From Streptomyces sp. NA04227 (GTDB lineage Bacteria > Actinomycetota > Actinomycetes > Streptomycetales > Streptomycetaceae), in contig NZ_CP054918.1 of NCBI RefSeq assembly GCF_013364195.1, positions 1,539,001 through 1,603,000 on the forward strand: a DNA stretch of 64,000 nt, in the 5' to 3' direction. The notes beneath the pieces are model-generated. The model was given only the letters and a program-made list of their open reading frames with translations, did no database searches and was not told where the DNA came from. The position numbers and the translations under genes were made by a program. Positions 37,361 to 48,229 of this stretch are shown piece after piece; position 1 is the stretch's first letter; every line of letters begins with the position of its first letter.

Positions 37361-37582
37361 GAACGCGGGCGAGCACGCCCGGGCGCCAACTCCCGTCCCC
37401 CGCAAGCTATTTCACCTACGGCGCCACGAGGCCACCGCCCCTTCCTGTGCAGTCATTTCGCCGCCTGCTCACAACGCCACCCCCCGCCCCTCGCCCACAG
37501 CCACACCCGTACGCGCACCCGTACGCACAGCCGCACCCGGCGACACCCTTCGCCACGCCTCCAGCCACCCTCCCCATTTATG

Positions 37583-37599
37583 GGGTACACAACGTACCC
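37583..37599. promoter_or_regulatory. Palindrome before the amidohydrolase gene
   Basis: gggtac, centre acaac, gtaccc. It lies about 85 bp before the start of the D-aminoacylase-like gene and just downstream of the TetR gene, so it is a natural candidate operator. A further tgtgtac half lies at about 37606. The rest of the 325-bp gap holds only C-rich and repeated cccgtacgcgcacc-type DNA. Confidence 0.5.
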
Positions 37600-37685
37600 T
37601 CTTTCTGTGTACGCTCGACGAGCCCGCTGGAACCGTCCGCCGTGGACGTCCCATCGACGCCCCGCCGACGAGAGGAAGCAACGTC

Positions 37686-39563
37686 ATGGCCGAGCTGGAT
37701 CTGATCGTCACGGGCGGACTGTGGTTCGACGGCACCGGGAGTGCGCCGCTGCGGCGTGAACTCGGCGTGCGGGACGGGGTGTTGGTCGAGATCTCCACCG
37801 AGGCGCTGCCCGTGGGGCCGGACACCACCGTGCTCGACGCCCGGGGGAAGTGGGTCACCCCGGGCTTCCTCGACATCCATACGCACTACGACGCCGAGGT
37901 CCTCGCCCTGCCGGGGCTGACCGAGTCCGTACGGCACGGCGTGACCACCGTCGTGCTCGGGAACTGCTCACTGTCGACCGTGACGGCCTCCGACGACGAG
38001 TGCGCGGACATCTTCAGCCGGGTGGAGGCGGTGCCGCGCGAGTCGGTGATGTCGATCCTGAACGAGCACCGCGACTGGGCCACGCCCGCCGAGTACGCAC
38101 GGCACCTCGACGGGCTGCCGCTCGGCCCGAACACCGCGGCTTTCCTCGGGCACTCCGACATCCGGGTGCACACGCTGGGACTCGGCCGTTCCGTGACCCG
38201 GGCGACCAAGCCGACGGGGGCCGAACTCCGGCGTATGACCGGGCTGTTGGAGGACGCGCTCGACGAGGGGTTCCTCGGTCTGTCGTCCATGACGAACACG
38301 CTCGACAAGATCGACGGCGAGGCCTACCGGTCCCGTTCACTGCCCTCGACGTACGCCCGCTCCCGCGAGTTCAAGGCGCTCAACGAGGTACTGCGCTCCC
38401 GGGGACGCATCCTGCAGAGCGCGCCCAACATCAGCCTGACACCGAACATCGCCAAGTTCTTCGCGGCGAGTTCGGGGCTCTTCGGGCGCCGCCCGCTGCG
38501 TACCTCGCTGCTTTCGGCCGCCGACTCGAAGGCGTATCCCTTCCTCGTCCACTTCATGCTGTACGCGGCGCCGCTCCTGAACCGGTTCGCCGGCACCGAC
38601 TTCAAGTGGCAGCATCTGCCGGTCCCGTTCAAGGTGTACGCGGACGGCATCGACCTGGTCGTCTTCGAGGAGTTCGGCGCCGGTGCCGCGGCCCTGCATC
38701 TGCGGGACGAGGTGGAGCGCGACGAACTGCTCCAACAGGAGTCGTTCCGGCGGCAGTTCCGCAAGGAGTACGACAACAAGCTGACCCCGCGGATCTGGCA
38801 CCGCAACCTGCACGACGCCCACATCGTCGCCTGCCCGGAGGCGAACACGGTCGGCAAGACCTTCGGACAGGTCGCCGACGAGCGCGGGCTGCACCCCATC
38901 GACGCCTTCCTGGACCTGGTCGTGCTGCACGGTCGCAAGGTGCGCTGGCACACCACCGTGGCCAACGACCGGCCGCGCTACGCGGACAAGCTGGCCGCCA
39001 ACCCCGGCGTCCAGATGGGCTTCGGCGACGCGGGCGCCCACCTGCGCAACATGGCCTTCTACAACTACCACCTGCGGCTTCTCAAGAGGGTCCACGAGGC
39101 ACGCGGTACGGACAAGCCGTTCCTCAGCCCGCAGCGGGCCGTGCACCGGCTGACCGGCGAGCTCGGCGAGTGGTACGGCCTGGACGCGGGCTTCCTGCGC
39201 CGCGGCGACCGCGCCGACCTCGCGATCATCGACCCCGAGCGCCTCGATGCCTCGGTGGACGAGCTGCACGAGAACGCCGTCCCCGCGTACGGCGGTCTGC
39301 GCCGCCTGGTGAACCGTAACGACGCCACCGTCACCGCCACCGTCATCAACGGCCAAGTCGCCTGGCGTGACGGCGAGTTCACCGAGGGCTTCGGGACACA
39401 GTGGGGCAGCGGGCAGTTCCTCAGGGTGGGCACGCGGGGGCGGACCGGCAGCGCGGTCGACGGCGCCCGTGGGTCCCGCGGCGCGGCGACGGCTCGTACG
39501 AAGGACACGAAGAGCACGAAGAGCACGAGCGGTACGCACACTGGGGTCGCCTCGGCGGCGTGA
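37686..39563 (+). CDS. N-acyl-D-amino-acid deacylase-like amidohydrolase
   Basis: A 625-residue protein from ATG 37686 (MAELDLIVTGGLWFDGTG). The metal-binding FLDIHTHYDAEV (His65, His67, Asp69), NCSLS (a metal-ligand cysteine in D-aminoacylases), SDIRVHTLG, LSSMTN and GFGDAGAHLRNMAFYNY match the amidohydrolase/D-aminoacylase branch. Such enzymes hydrolyse N-acyl-D-amino acids, but related proteins act on other amides. The C-terminal ~40 residues (GTRGRTGSAVDGARGSRG, TARTKDTKSTKSTSG) look like a disordered tail. It is probably controlled by the TetR regulator upstream. A hairpin follows at 39567-39621. Confidence 0.88.
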   Translation: MAELDLIVTGGLWFDGTGSAPLRRELGVRDGVLVEISTEALPVGPDTTVLDARGKWVTPGFLDIHTHYDAEVLALPGLTESVRHGVTTVVLGNCSLSTVTASDDECADIFSRVEAVPRESVMSILNEHRDWATPAEYARHLDGLPLGPNTAAFLGHSDIRVHTLGLGRSVTRATKPTGAELRRMTGLLEDALDEGFLGLSSMTNTLDKIDGEAYRSRSLPSTYARSREFKALNEVLRSRGRILQSAPNISLTPNIAKFFAASSGLFGRRPLRTSLLSAADSKAYPFLVHFMLYAAPLLNRFAGTDFKWQHLPVPFKVYADGIDLVVFEEFGAGAAALHLRDEVERDELLQQESFRRQFRKEYDNKLTPRIWHRNLHDAHIVACPEANTVGKTFGQVADERGLHPIDAFLDLVVLHGRKVRWHTTVANDRPRYADKLAANPGVQMGFGDAGAHLRNMAFYNYHLRLLKRVHEARGTDKPFLSPQRAVHRLTGELGEWYGLDAGFLRRGDRADLAIIDPERLDASVDELHENAVPAYGGLRRLVNRNDATVTATVINGQVAWRDGEFTEGFGTQWGSGQFLRVGTRGRTGSAVDGARGSRGAATARTKDTKSTKSTSGTHTGVASAA

Positions 39564-39566
39564 GCT

Positions 39567-39621
39567 GATCAGGGAGGGGCGGCCCACCGTGGCAGTACGG
39601 CAGGGCCGCCCCGCCCTGATC
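39567..39621 (+). terminator. Hairpin after the amidohydrolase gene
   Basis: gatcagggaggggcggccc (39567-39585) pairs almost perfectly with gggccgccccgccctgatc (39603-39621) around a 17-base loop, just after the stop. Confidence 0.7.
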
Positions 39622-39655
39622 TGCGCCCGGGCCCGTCCGGTGTCAGGCTGGAGGG

Positions 39656-40402
39656 GTGACCGACTGGTACACACGGACCATCGTGGACCCGGGCAAACAG
39701 CCGCTGCTGATCATGCTCGTGGCGTTCATCGTGGCCTTTCTGTTCATCCGGCTCAGTGTCCGCATGATCCGGGCCGAGGTGTCGTGGTGGCCCGGGAACA
39801 TCGAGGGCGAGGGCTTTCATCTGCACCACGTCGTCTTCGGCATCGTGTTCATGGTCGTGGCGGGGTTCGGACTGGTCTCCCCCTTCGGCTCGGAGAGACC
39901 CTGGACAGAGATCCTCGCCGGGCTGTTCGGGGTGGGCACCGCGCTGGTGCTCGACGAGTTCGCGCTCGTACTGCATCTGGAGGACGTGTACTGGACGGGC
40001 GAGGGCCGCTTGTCGGTGGACGCCGTCGTACTCGGTGCCGCCCTGGCCGGGCTGCTGCTCATCGGCGCGGCGCCCTTCGGCGTGAACGAGGACACCGCGC
40101 GCGGGTCGCCGGTGGTCGGCTGGGACGCGCTGTCGACCATCCTCGTCAACGGTGCGCTGGCGGTGATCGCCCTGACCAAGGGCAAGGTGTTCACCGGCCT
40201 GATCGGGCTGCTGCTTCCGGTCTTCGCACTCGTGGGCGCGATACGGCTGGCCCGGCCCGGCTCGCCGTGGGCCCGGCGCAGATATCCCGAGGGCAGCAAG
40301 AAGGCGCTACGGGCCGAGCGGCGTGAGACGCGCGAGGACTGGATGCGCCGGATGCGGGTGGCCGCGTACAACGCGATCGCGGGGAAGCCCTCGGCGCAGT
40401 GA
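39656..40402 (+). CDS. Multi-pass membrane protein of unknown function
   Basis: A 248-residue protein from GTG 39656, preceded by ggagg. About six transmembrane helices can be seen, for example LLIMLVAFIVAFLFIRLSV, HVVFGIVFMVVAGFGLV, LDEFALVLHLEDVYW (with charged residues), LAGLLLIGAAPF, LVNGALAVIALT and LIGLLLPVFALVGAI. The end is basic and cytosolic-looking (RRYPEGSKKALRAERRETREDWMRRMR). I infer a conserved Streptomyces integral membrane protein; the function is unknown. A repeat-rich gap separates it from the convergent transporter operon. Confidence 0.85.
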   Translation: MTDWYTRTIVDPGKQPLLIMLVAFIVAFLFIRLSVRMIRAEVSWWPGNIEGEGFHLHHVVFGIVFMVVAGFGLVSPFGSERPWTEILAGLFGVGTALVLDEFALVLHLEDVYWTGEGRLSVDAVVLGAALAGLLLIGAAPFGVNEDTARGSPVVGWDALSTILVNGALAVIALTKGKVFTGLIGLLLPVFALVGAIRLARPGSPWARRRYPEGSKKALRAERRETREDWMRRMRVAAYNAIAGKPSAQ

Positions 40403-40426
40403 CTCCGGCGTGGGCCTGCCCGCCCT

Positions 40427-40506
40427 GGCTGCTCCTGGCCCCTGGCTGCTCCTGACTGCTCGCAAACCCGCCTGGCTGCTCGCAAACACTCCTGGCTATT
40501 CCCGGC
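40427..40506. repeat. Degenerate cctggctgctc repeats
   Basis: The motif cctggctgctc(ctgg/gcaaac) recurs about five times in the 120 bp between two convergent genes. The DNA appears non-coding. Confidence 0.6.
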
Positions 40507-40523
40507 TACTCAGCGTGAGTCGG

Positions 40524-42842
<2,319 letters not shown>

Positions 42843-42924
42843 CGGGGCTGCCCCTTCCTGGTTCCGGGAGTTGGCGCGTACCGGGCGCCGGGGCCGGATC
42901 GCGGTTCCGGCGGCGGCGGTACGT

Positions 42925-43830
42925 TCACGGCCGCAGCCGTACTTCGAAGGCGTCCCGCAGTCCGTCGCCGATGAAGTTGAAGGCGGCGACGACCAGCACG
43001 ATCGCGAGGCCGGGCGGGATGATCAGCCACCAGTAGCCGTTCTGGGTGTACGTGATGCCGGCGGAGAGCATGGAGCCCCAGTCCGCGGCGGGCGGCGGGA
43101 CGCTCAGACCGAGGAAGGCGAGATAGCTGACGTAGAGGATGGCGTCGGCGACCTGGAAGGTGCAGTTGACGAGGACGGTGCCGATCGCACCCGGGAGGAT
43201 GTGCCGGAAGACGGCGCGGCCCGGACCGCCGCCCATCATCCGCATCGCCTGGACGTACTCGCGCTGCCGCAGGACGAGCGCCTCGCCGCGTACCAGCCGG
43301 GCCGGGGAGAGCCAGGCCACCGAGGCGATGATCAGGATCAGGGTGCCCTTGCCGGGGGTGGTGAGGGCGGCGACCACGACGAGCAGGAACATCGCGGGGA
43401 TGGCGAGGGCGGCATCGGTGATCCGCATCATCACGGCGTCGAGCCAGCCGCCCGCATAGCCCGCCACCGCCCCGTACAGGGTGCCGAAGACCGTGGCGAG
43501 CAGGCCCGCGGCGAGGCCGACCTCCAGGGAGGTGCGGCCCGCGACCATCAGCCGTCCGGTCATGTCGTAGCCGAGGTCGGTGGTGCCCAGGAGGTGGCCG
43601 TCGGTGCCCGGCGAGAGGTTGGCCCGGGACAGGTCGGTGTGGACCTGTTCGGTGGGGAAGAGCAGCGGGCCGAGGTAGCAGAAGGCGCACAGCAGGCCGA
43701 GGACGAGGAGTCCGGTCAGGGCGAGCTTGTTGTGGCGGAAGACGCGCAGCGTGCGGCGGGCCAGTGAAGGGGTGGCCTCGGTGGCCTCCTCGTGCCCGGG
43801 CGCGGTGGCGGGGACGGTGGTGGTGGTCAT
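42925..43830 (-). CDS. Peptide ABC transporter permease (DppC-like)
   Basis: A 301-residue protein from ATG 43830, which overlaps the previous gene's stop as ATGA. An N-terminal helix (ALTGLLVLGLLCAFCYL) precedes the permease fold, with GTTDLGYDMTGRLMVAGRTSLEVGLAAG, the EAA-like loop EYVQAMRMMGGGPGRAVFRHILPGAIG and IPPGLAIVLVVAAFNFIGDGLRDAF. These are DppC/OppC hallmarks. The protein forms the translocation pore with the DppB-like partner upstream. Confidence 0.93.
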   Translation of the reverse strand: MTTTTVPATAPGHEEATEATPSLARRTLRVFRHNKLALTGLLVLGLLCAFCYLGPLLFPTEQVHTDLSRANLSPGTDGHLLGTTDLGYDMTGRLMVAGRTSLEVGLAAGLLATVFGTLYGAVAGYAGGWLDAVMMRITDAALAIPAMFLLVVVAALTTPGKGTLILIIASVAWLSPARLVRGEALVLRQREYVQAMRMMGGGPGRAVFRHILPGAIGTVLVNCTFQVADAILYVSYLAFLGLSVPPPAADWGSMLSAGITYTQNGYWWLIIPPGLAIVLVVAAFNFIGDGLRDAFEVRLRP

Positions 43831-44777
43831 GCCACGCTCCGGATCCGGGGGTCGAGGACCGCGTAGAGGATGTCGGTGAGCAGGGAGCCGACGACGGTGG
43901 CGATGCCGACGACGAGGGTGACGCCGAGCAGTACGGGGAAGTCGGAGGCCTGCGCCGCGTTCCAGAACAGCAGCCCCATTCCCGGGTAGTTGAACATCGA
44001 CTCGACGACCAGGGCACCGCTGAACAGGGTGGGCAGATAGAGGCCGAGCAGGGTGGCGAGCGGGATCAGCGCGTTGCGCAGGACGTGCCGGACGAGCACC
44101 CGGCGGCCGGACTGGCCCTTGGCCAGGGCGGTGCGTACGTAGTCCTCGGCGAGGTTGTCGAGAACGGCCGAGCGCATGTAGCGGCTGAACATGGCGACGA
44201 TGCCGAAGGCCATGGTGACCACCGGCAGGACGAGGCCGCGTACGTCGGCGAGGAGGGAGGTGACGCTCTCGCCCTGGGGTGCCTCGGCCGGGAAGAGCGG
44301 GACGACCTGCGCGAAGAGCATGATCATGATGAGGCCGAGGAAGAAGACCGGGGTCGCGTAGAGCAGGAAGGTGACGCCGGTGAGCAGGTAGTCGGACGGC
44401 TTGCCGCGGCGCACCGCCTGCAACAGGCCGAGCGGGACGGCGATCAGGACGGCGAGCGCCGTGGACAGGACGGTCAACAGCAGTGTTTTCGGCAGCCGTT
44501 GCCGCAGCAGGTCGAATACGGGCGAGTTGAGTTTGTACGAGTCGCCGAGGTCGCCGGTGAACAGGTCGCCGAGGTAGGCCAGATACTGCGTCGGCAGTGA
44601 ACGGTCGTACCCCTCCTGGTGGTTGAAGTCGGCGATCTGCTCCGGGGTGCCCTTGGGACCGAGGATCGCGCGGGCCGGGCCGCCGGGGAGCAGATGCAGC
44701 AGGGTGAAGACGATCAGCGAGACCAGGAACAGCACGACGAGCGCCTGGAGGCACCGTTTGAACAGGAAGCCGCTCAT
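43827..44777 (-). CDS. Peptide ABC transporter permease (DppB-like)
   Basis: A 316-residue protein from ATG 44777, overlapping the SBP stop as ATGA. DppB features include the N-terminal helix ALVVLFLVSLIVFTLLHLLPGG, LGLLQAVRRGKPSDY, the loop EDYVRTALAKGQSGRRVLVRHVLRNALIPLATLLG and FWNAAQASDFPVLLGVTLVVG near the end. It pairs with the DppC-like permease downstream in a dipeptide/oligopeptide importer. Confidence 0.93.
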   Translation of the reverse strand: MSGFLFKRCLQALVVLFLVSLIVFTLLHLLPGGPARAILGPKGTPEQIADFNHQEGYDRSLPTQYLAYLGDLFTGDLGDSYKLNSPVFDLLRQRLPKTLLLTVLSTALAVLIAVPLGLLQAVRRGKPSDYLLTGVTFLLYATPVFFLGLIMIMLFAQVVPLFPAEAPQGESVTSLLADVRGLVLPVVTMAFGIVAMFSRYMRSAVLDNLAEDYVRTALAKGQSGRRVLVRHVLRNALIPLATLLGLYLPTLFSGALVVESMFNYPGMGLLFWNAAQASDFPVLLGVTLVVGIATVVGSLLTDILYAVLDPRIRSVA

Positions 44778-46645
44778 CGGTCCGTTTCCTTCCTGACGTA
44801 GTACCAGTGCTGCGGGGCGAAGGAGACCGTCGGGTTCTGCTCGATGCCGCGCAGGTCGTTGCGGATCACCGAGACCTGGTACGCGGGGTTGGGCAGCCAC
44901 ATCACCGGCAACTGCCGGGCGAGGTACTCCCCGTAGGCGTGCACGGCCTTCATGTCGGGCGAGAACTGCACGGCGCGGATCAGCCGGTCGGCCTCCGGGT
45001 CGCTGTAGTTGCCGAAGTTGGCCGCGGCGCCGGTGGAGAAGAGCTGCTCGCCGCTGGGGTTGAGCGGGTAGTACCAGGACCCGGCGGTGCCGAAGAAGGA
45101 CATGTCCCAGTCGCAGCCCGGGTCCTTCGCGGTGCACGGAATCGAGTTGCCGAGCACCGAGTTGAGCGGCTGCTGGCGAATCGTCAGCTCGATTCCGGCC
45201 TTGCTCAGCGAGGACTTGAGCTCCTGCATCATGTTCGTGGTCTCGGTGGACCCGGACTGCGAGAGCAGTGTGAAGCGGAGCTGCTGCCCCTTCTTGATGC
45301 CCTTGCCGCACTGCCCCCGTCCGGTGCCCGGCCGCTCGCAGCGGGCCGCCCCGCCGTCGACGCCGCGCCAGCCGTGTTCGGTGAGCAGCTTGCGCGCGGC
45401 GGCCACGGAGAAGGGGTACGGATCGCGCGTCATGGCGGGCGAGAGGTATTGGCTCCTCGGGGTGAGCGGCACCGGGCCCAGGGTCGGGGTGGCCGTGGTC
45501 CGCCAGATGACCTCGGAGATGGCCTTCTGATCGACCAGGTGCTGCATGGCCTGTCGGATGTAGAGCTGCCTCAACAGGGCTGAACTCCGGGTGGAGTTGA
45601 AGTTGTGGACGACATAGGTGACCGCCCAGCCCTCCCACGGGTCGACCCGGTAGCCCCGCTCCTCGAACCGGTCCTTCTGGGCCATCACGGAGGGCGGGAT
45701 GTAGCCGTAGTCGACGCCGGAGGAACGCAGCACGTTGTACTCGGAGTCGGCCGTGGTGAAGGGTTTGAAGACGACCTTGTCCAGGCGCGGACGCTCGGAG
45801 GCGGGCCCGGTGTACTTCTCGTTCGGGACGATGGTGACCTGGCCGTTGTCCCGCCAACCCGCCAGCTTCCAGGGGCCGTTGACCGTACGCCACAGCGGGT
45901 CGCTGCCGTAGCGGCCGAGGCTCTTGGCGTGCTCGGTGAGCCGGGCGAAGACCGCCTTGGCTCCGGCGGGCGTACGGTCGAAGTCGCCGGTCGGACCGCC
46001 GTCGCGCCGCGCGCCCCAGACGTGCTGGGGCAGCGCCCGCATCAGGGTGAGCTGGTTGGCGGTGAACCAGTCCGGGTTGTACGCGCGGTTCAGGTGCAGA
46101 CGCACGGTGTGCGCGTCGAGGGTCTCGAAGCGGGTGACGTTGTCCGGCATCACCCCCACCGAATAGGCGCCCCAGGACGCCTTGTTGGCCTTCACCAGGT
46201 TGAACCAGAACTCCACGTCGCGCGCGGTCACCGGCCTGCCGTCGGACCAGCGCACGCCCTTGCGCAGCGGCACGGTCACCGACCTGTTGCCCTCGCTCCA
46301 GCGCGGGGCCAGTCCCAGGGTGCTGGGCCCGTGGGTGGTCAGCCCACCCTTGGCGGCGGGCACGGGGTCGTAGACCGGGGTGTAGAGCAACGACTGGATC
46401 GCGGCGTTGTACGAGGCCCCGTAGCCCGGCGCGCCGATCGGCAGGATCCAGTTCGGGGTGGCCGCAGGGGGCAGCGCCATCGTCACGGTGCCGCCCTTGA
46501 CGGGCACGCCGCCGGTCGGGGCCGCCATGGGGATGGTGCGCCCCTCCTGGAGGCAGCCGCCGAGCGCCGACAGGGTGAGCGCGGTGAGCAGCGAGACCAG
46601 GAGCGGGCGGCGTCCCGGTCTTTGACATCGTTGCCTTGAACGCAT
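44774..46645 (-). CDS. Peptide-binding lipoprotein of the ABC transporter (DppA/OppA-like)
   Basis: A 623-residue protein from ATG 46645 (MRSRQRCQRPGRRPLLVSLL). The signal ends in a lipobox, LSALGGC, so the protein is a membrane-anchored extracytoplasmic lipoprotein. The solute-binding family 5 features are LRKGVRWSDGRPVTARDVEFWFNLV, LYIRQAMQHLVDQKAI and AARKLLTEHGWR. Family 5 proteins bind peptides, nickel complexes or sugars; the neighbouring M81 peptidase favours a peptide. An extension of the frame upstream to 46759 is not needed. A promoter-like TTGACT/TAGCGT pair lies upstream. Confidence 0.93.
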   Translation of the reverse strand: MRSRQRCQRPGRRPLLVSLLTALTLSALGGCLQEGRTIPMAAPTGGVPVKGGTVTMALPPAATPNWILPIGAPGYGASYNAAIQSLLYTPVYDPVPAAKGGLTTHGPSTLGLAPRWSEGNRSVTVPLRKGVRWSDGRPVTARDVEFWFNLVKANKASWGAYSVGVMPDNVTRFETLDAHTVRLHLNRAYNPDWFTANQLTLMRALPQHVWGARRDGGPTGDFDRTPAGAKAVFARLTEHAKSLGRYGSDPLWRTVNGPWKLAGWRDNGQVTIVPNEKYTGPASERPRLDKVVFKPFTTADSEYNVLRSSGVDYGYIPPSVMAQKDRFEERGYRVDPWEGWAVTYVVHNFNSTRSSALLRQLYIRQAMQHLVDQKAISEVIWRTTATPTLGPVPLTPRSQYLSPAMTRDPYPFSVAAARKLLTEHGWRGVDGGAARCERPGTGRGQCGKGIKKGQQLRFTLLSQSGSTETTNMMQELKSSLSKAGIELTIRQQPLNSVLGNSIPCTAKDPGCDWDMSFFGTAGSWYYPLNPSGEQLFSTGAAANFGNYSDPEADRLIRAVQFSPDMKAVHAYGEYLARQLPVMWLPNPAYQVSVIRNDLRGIEQNPTVSFAPQHWYYVRKETDR

Positions 46646-46701
46646 GGCGGGAAGCCTCCAAGGGGATGTGGACGCCGCCGTGGGGGCGGGGCGGCGCTTG
46701 G

Positions 46702-46731
46702 ACGCTAGAGCCACCGCGAAAAGCAAGTCAA
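46702..46731 (-). promoter_or_regulatory. Probable promoter of the peptide transporter operon
   Basis: On the minus strand, TTGACT (46731-46726) and TAGCGT (46707-46702) are 18 bases apart, about 60 bases before the lipoprotein start: a good match for a sigma-70-type promoter. Confidence 0.6.
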
Positions 46732-46755
46732 GGGCTTCCTTCGGATCGGTGGGCG

Positions 46756-46950
46756 TCAACTGCGAGCAGAAGAAGGTGAGTTGAGAAGGGCATCGAATCG
46801 GCGCCGGATGTTGCCGAATGGTTCGAAGTCACTGGTCAGCAGCGCATTGGCGTGGAGGGCGGCAGGTTCTCGGCGGTGCTCGCCGAATTCCCACTCCTGG
46901 TCAACTTCCTTCTGTCGTAAGTAGAGTTGATCGGCCTTTCCGAACCAACT
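46756..46950 (-). CDS. Short orphan reading frame between the divergent operons
   Basis: A possible 64-residue product from GTG 46950 (SWFGKADQLYLRQKEVDQEWEFGEHRREPAALHANALL, ending in FDALLNSPSSARS). Composition looks protein-like, yet codon bias is weaker than in flanking genes and no ribosome-binding site is clear. It may be a relic of a longer gene or a chance frame in the control region. The function is unknown. Confidence 0.25.
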   Translation of the reverse strand, partial: SWFGKADQLYLRQKEVDQEWEFGEHRREPAALHANALLTSDFEPFGNIRRRFDALLNSPSSARS

Positions 46951-47029
46951 CACCGAACCAACCGGTCGAAGGGGCCGGGATGCGGGATCCGGAACACCGA
47001 CGAGTACGAGGACGAGGACGTGGAGCCGT

Positions 47030-48229
47030 ATGGCAGGAGTGCCCGGAGCCGAGCCGGATTCGGCGCAGCGGATTCTCGGCCTGGTCTCTTCGGGGGTGGC
47101 GGACTCCCGGGCCGGTCTCGTCCGGGAGTTGGGCCTGGCGCCGTCCACCGTCTCGGCCCGGGTCCAGGAGCTGGTGAGCGCGGGACTGCTGACCGAGCAC
47201 GGCGAGGGTGCCTCGCGCGGCGGGCGGCGGCCCCGGCTGCTGCGGGTGCGGCCGCAGGGTGGCGTCGCGCTCGCGGCCGACCTCGGCAGCCATCACGCGC
47301 GGATCGGCGCGGTGGACCTCGGCGGCAGGGTCGTCACGGCCGTGGACCATCCGTACGACCTCACGGCGGGACCGGAGCCCGCGGTGGACTGGCTGTGCGA
47401 GCGGGTGGCCGAACTCGCCCGCGTCCAGGGCGAGTCAGGGCACACGGTGCGTGGTTTCGGGGTGGCGTTCCCCGGTCCGGTTCAGGCCGGCGAAGGCCGG
47501 GTGCTCAGCCCGTCGCGGATGCCCGGCTGGCACCGCTATCCGCTCCGGGAGGTCCTCCAGGAGCGGCTCGGTATGCCGGTGACCGTCGACAACGACGCGA
47601 CGATGATGGCCGTCGGCGAACACCGCGCCGCCCGGGGCCACTTGGAGCATCTGGTGGTCGTGAAGGCGGGGCGCGGTATCGGCTGCGGGATCATCAGCGC
47701 GGGACGGCCGTACGCGGGTGCGACCGGTTGTGCGGGCGACATCAGCCACGTACGCGTGGACGCCGCCGAGGAACGGCCGTGCAGCTGCGGCAACATCGGC
47801 TGCCTGGAGACGGTGGCCAGCGGCGCGGCCCTCACCGCCGAACTCGCCGGCCAGGGCGTGCACTTGACCGACACGGCGGCACTGCTCGACCGGATCTCCG
47901 ACGGCGACCCGCGGGCCACCACCCTGGTCCGCACGGCCGGACGCCACATCGGCTCCGTCCTGTCCGTGGTGGTCAACTTCTTCAACCCCCAGGCAGTGGT
48001 GCTCGGCGGGGCACTGGCCACCGCGGAGCCCCTGGTCGCGGCCGTACGAGGGGTGCTGTACGAACGCTGTCTCCCCCTGGCCACCGCGGAGTTGGACATC
48101 ACGACCACACTCACCGGACCCGACGCGGGCCTGCTCGGCGCCGGACTGACCGCACTCGACCAGGCCCTGCCCACCGGCCACGCCCTGCCCACCGACCGGC
48201 CCGAGCGGGAAGAAGGCGCACCGGCATGA
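47030..48229 (+). CDS. ROK-family regulator
   Basis: A 399-residue protein from ATG 47030. The N-terminal HTH (SQRILGLVSSGVADSRAGLVRELGLAPSTVSARVQELVSAGLL-type) is followed by a ROK/sugar-kinase fold with DLGSHHARIGAVDLGG, GFGVAFPGPV, DNDATMMAVGEH, KAGRGIGCGII and the zinc motif CSCGNIGCLE. Such proteins usually sense a sugar or related ligand, but this one is coupled (ATGA overlap) to an M81 peptidase and diverges from a peptide transporter operon, so it probably controls both. Confidence 0.92.
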   Translation: MAGVPGAEPDSAQRILGLVSSGVADSRAGLVRELGLAPSTVSARVQELVSAGLLTEHGEGASRGGRRPRLLRVRPQGGVALAADLGSHHARIGAVDLGGRVVTAVDHPYDLTAGPEPAVDWLCERVAELARVQGESGHTVRGFGVAFPGPVQAGEGRVLSPSRMPGWHRYPLREVLQERLGMPVTVDNDATMMAVGEHRAARGHLEHLVVVKAGRGIGCGIISAGRPYAGATGCAGDISHVRVDAAEERPCSCGNIGCLETVASGAALTAELAGQGVHLTDTAALLDRISDGDPRATTLVRTAGRHIGSVLSVVVNFFNPQAVVLGGALATAEPLVAAVRGVLYERCLPLATAELDITTTLTGPDAGLLGAGLTALDQALPTGHALPTDRPEREEGAPA

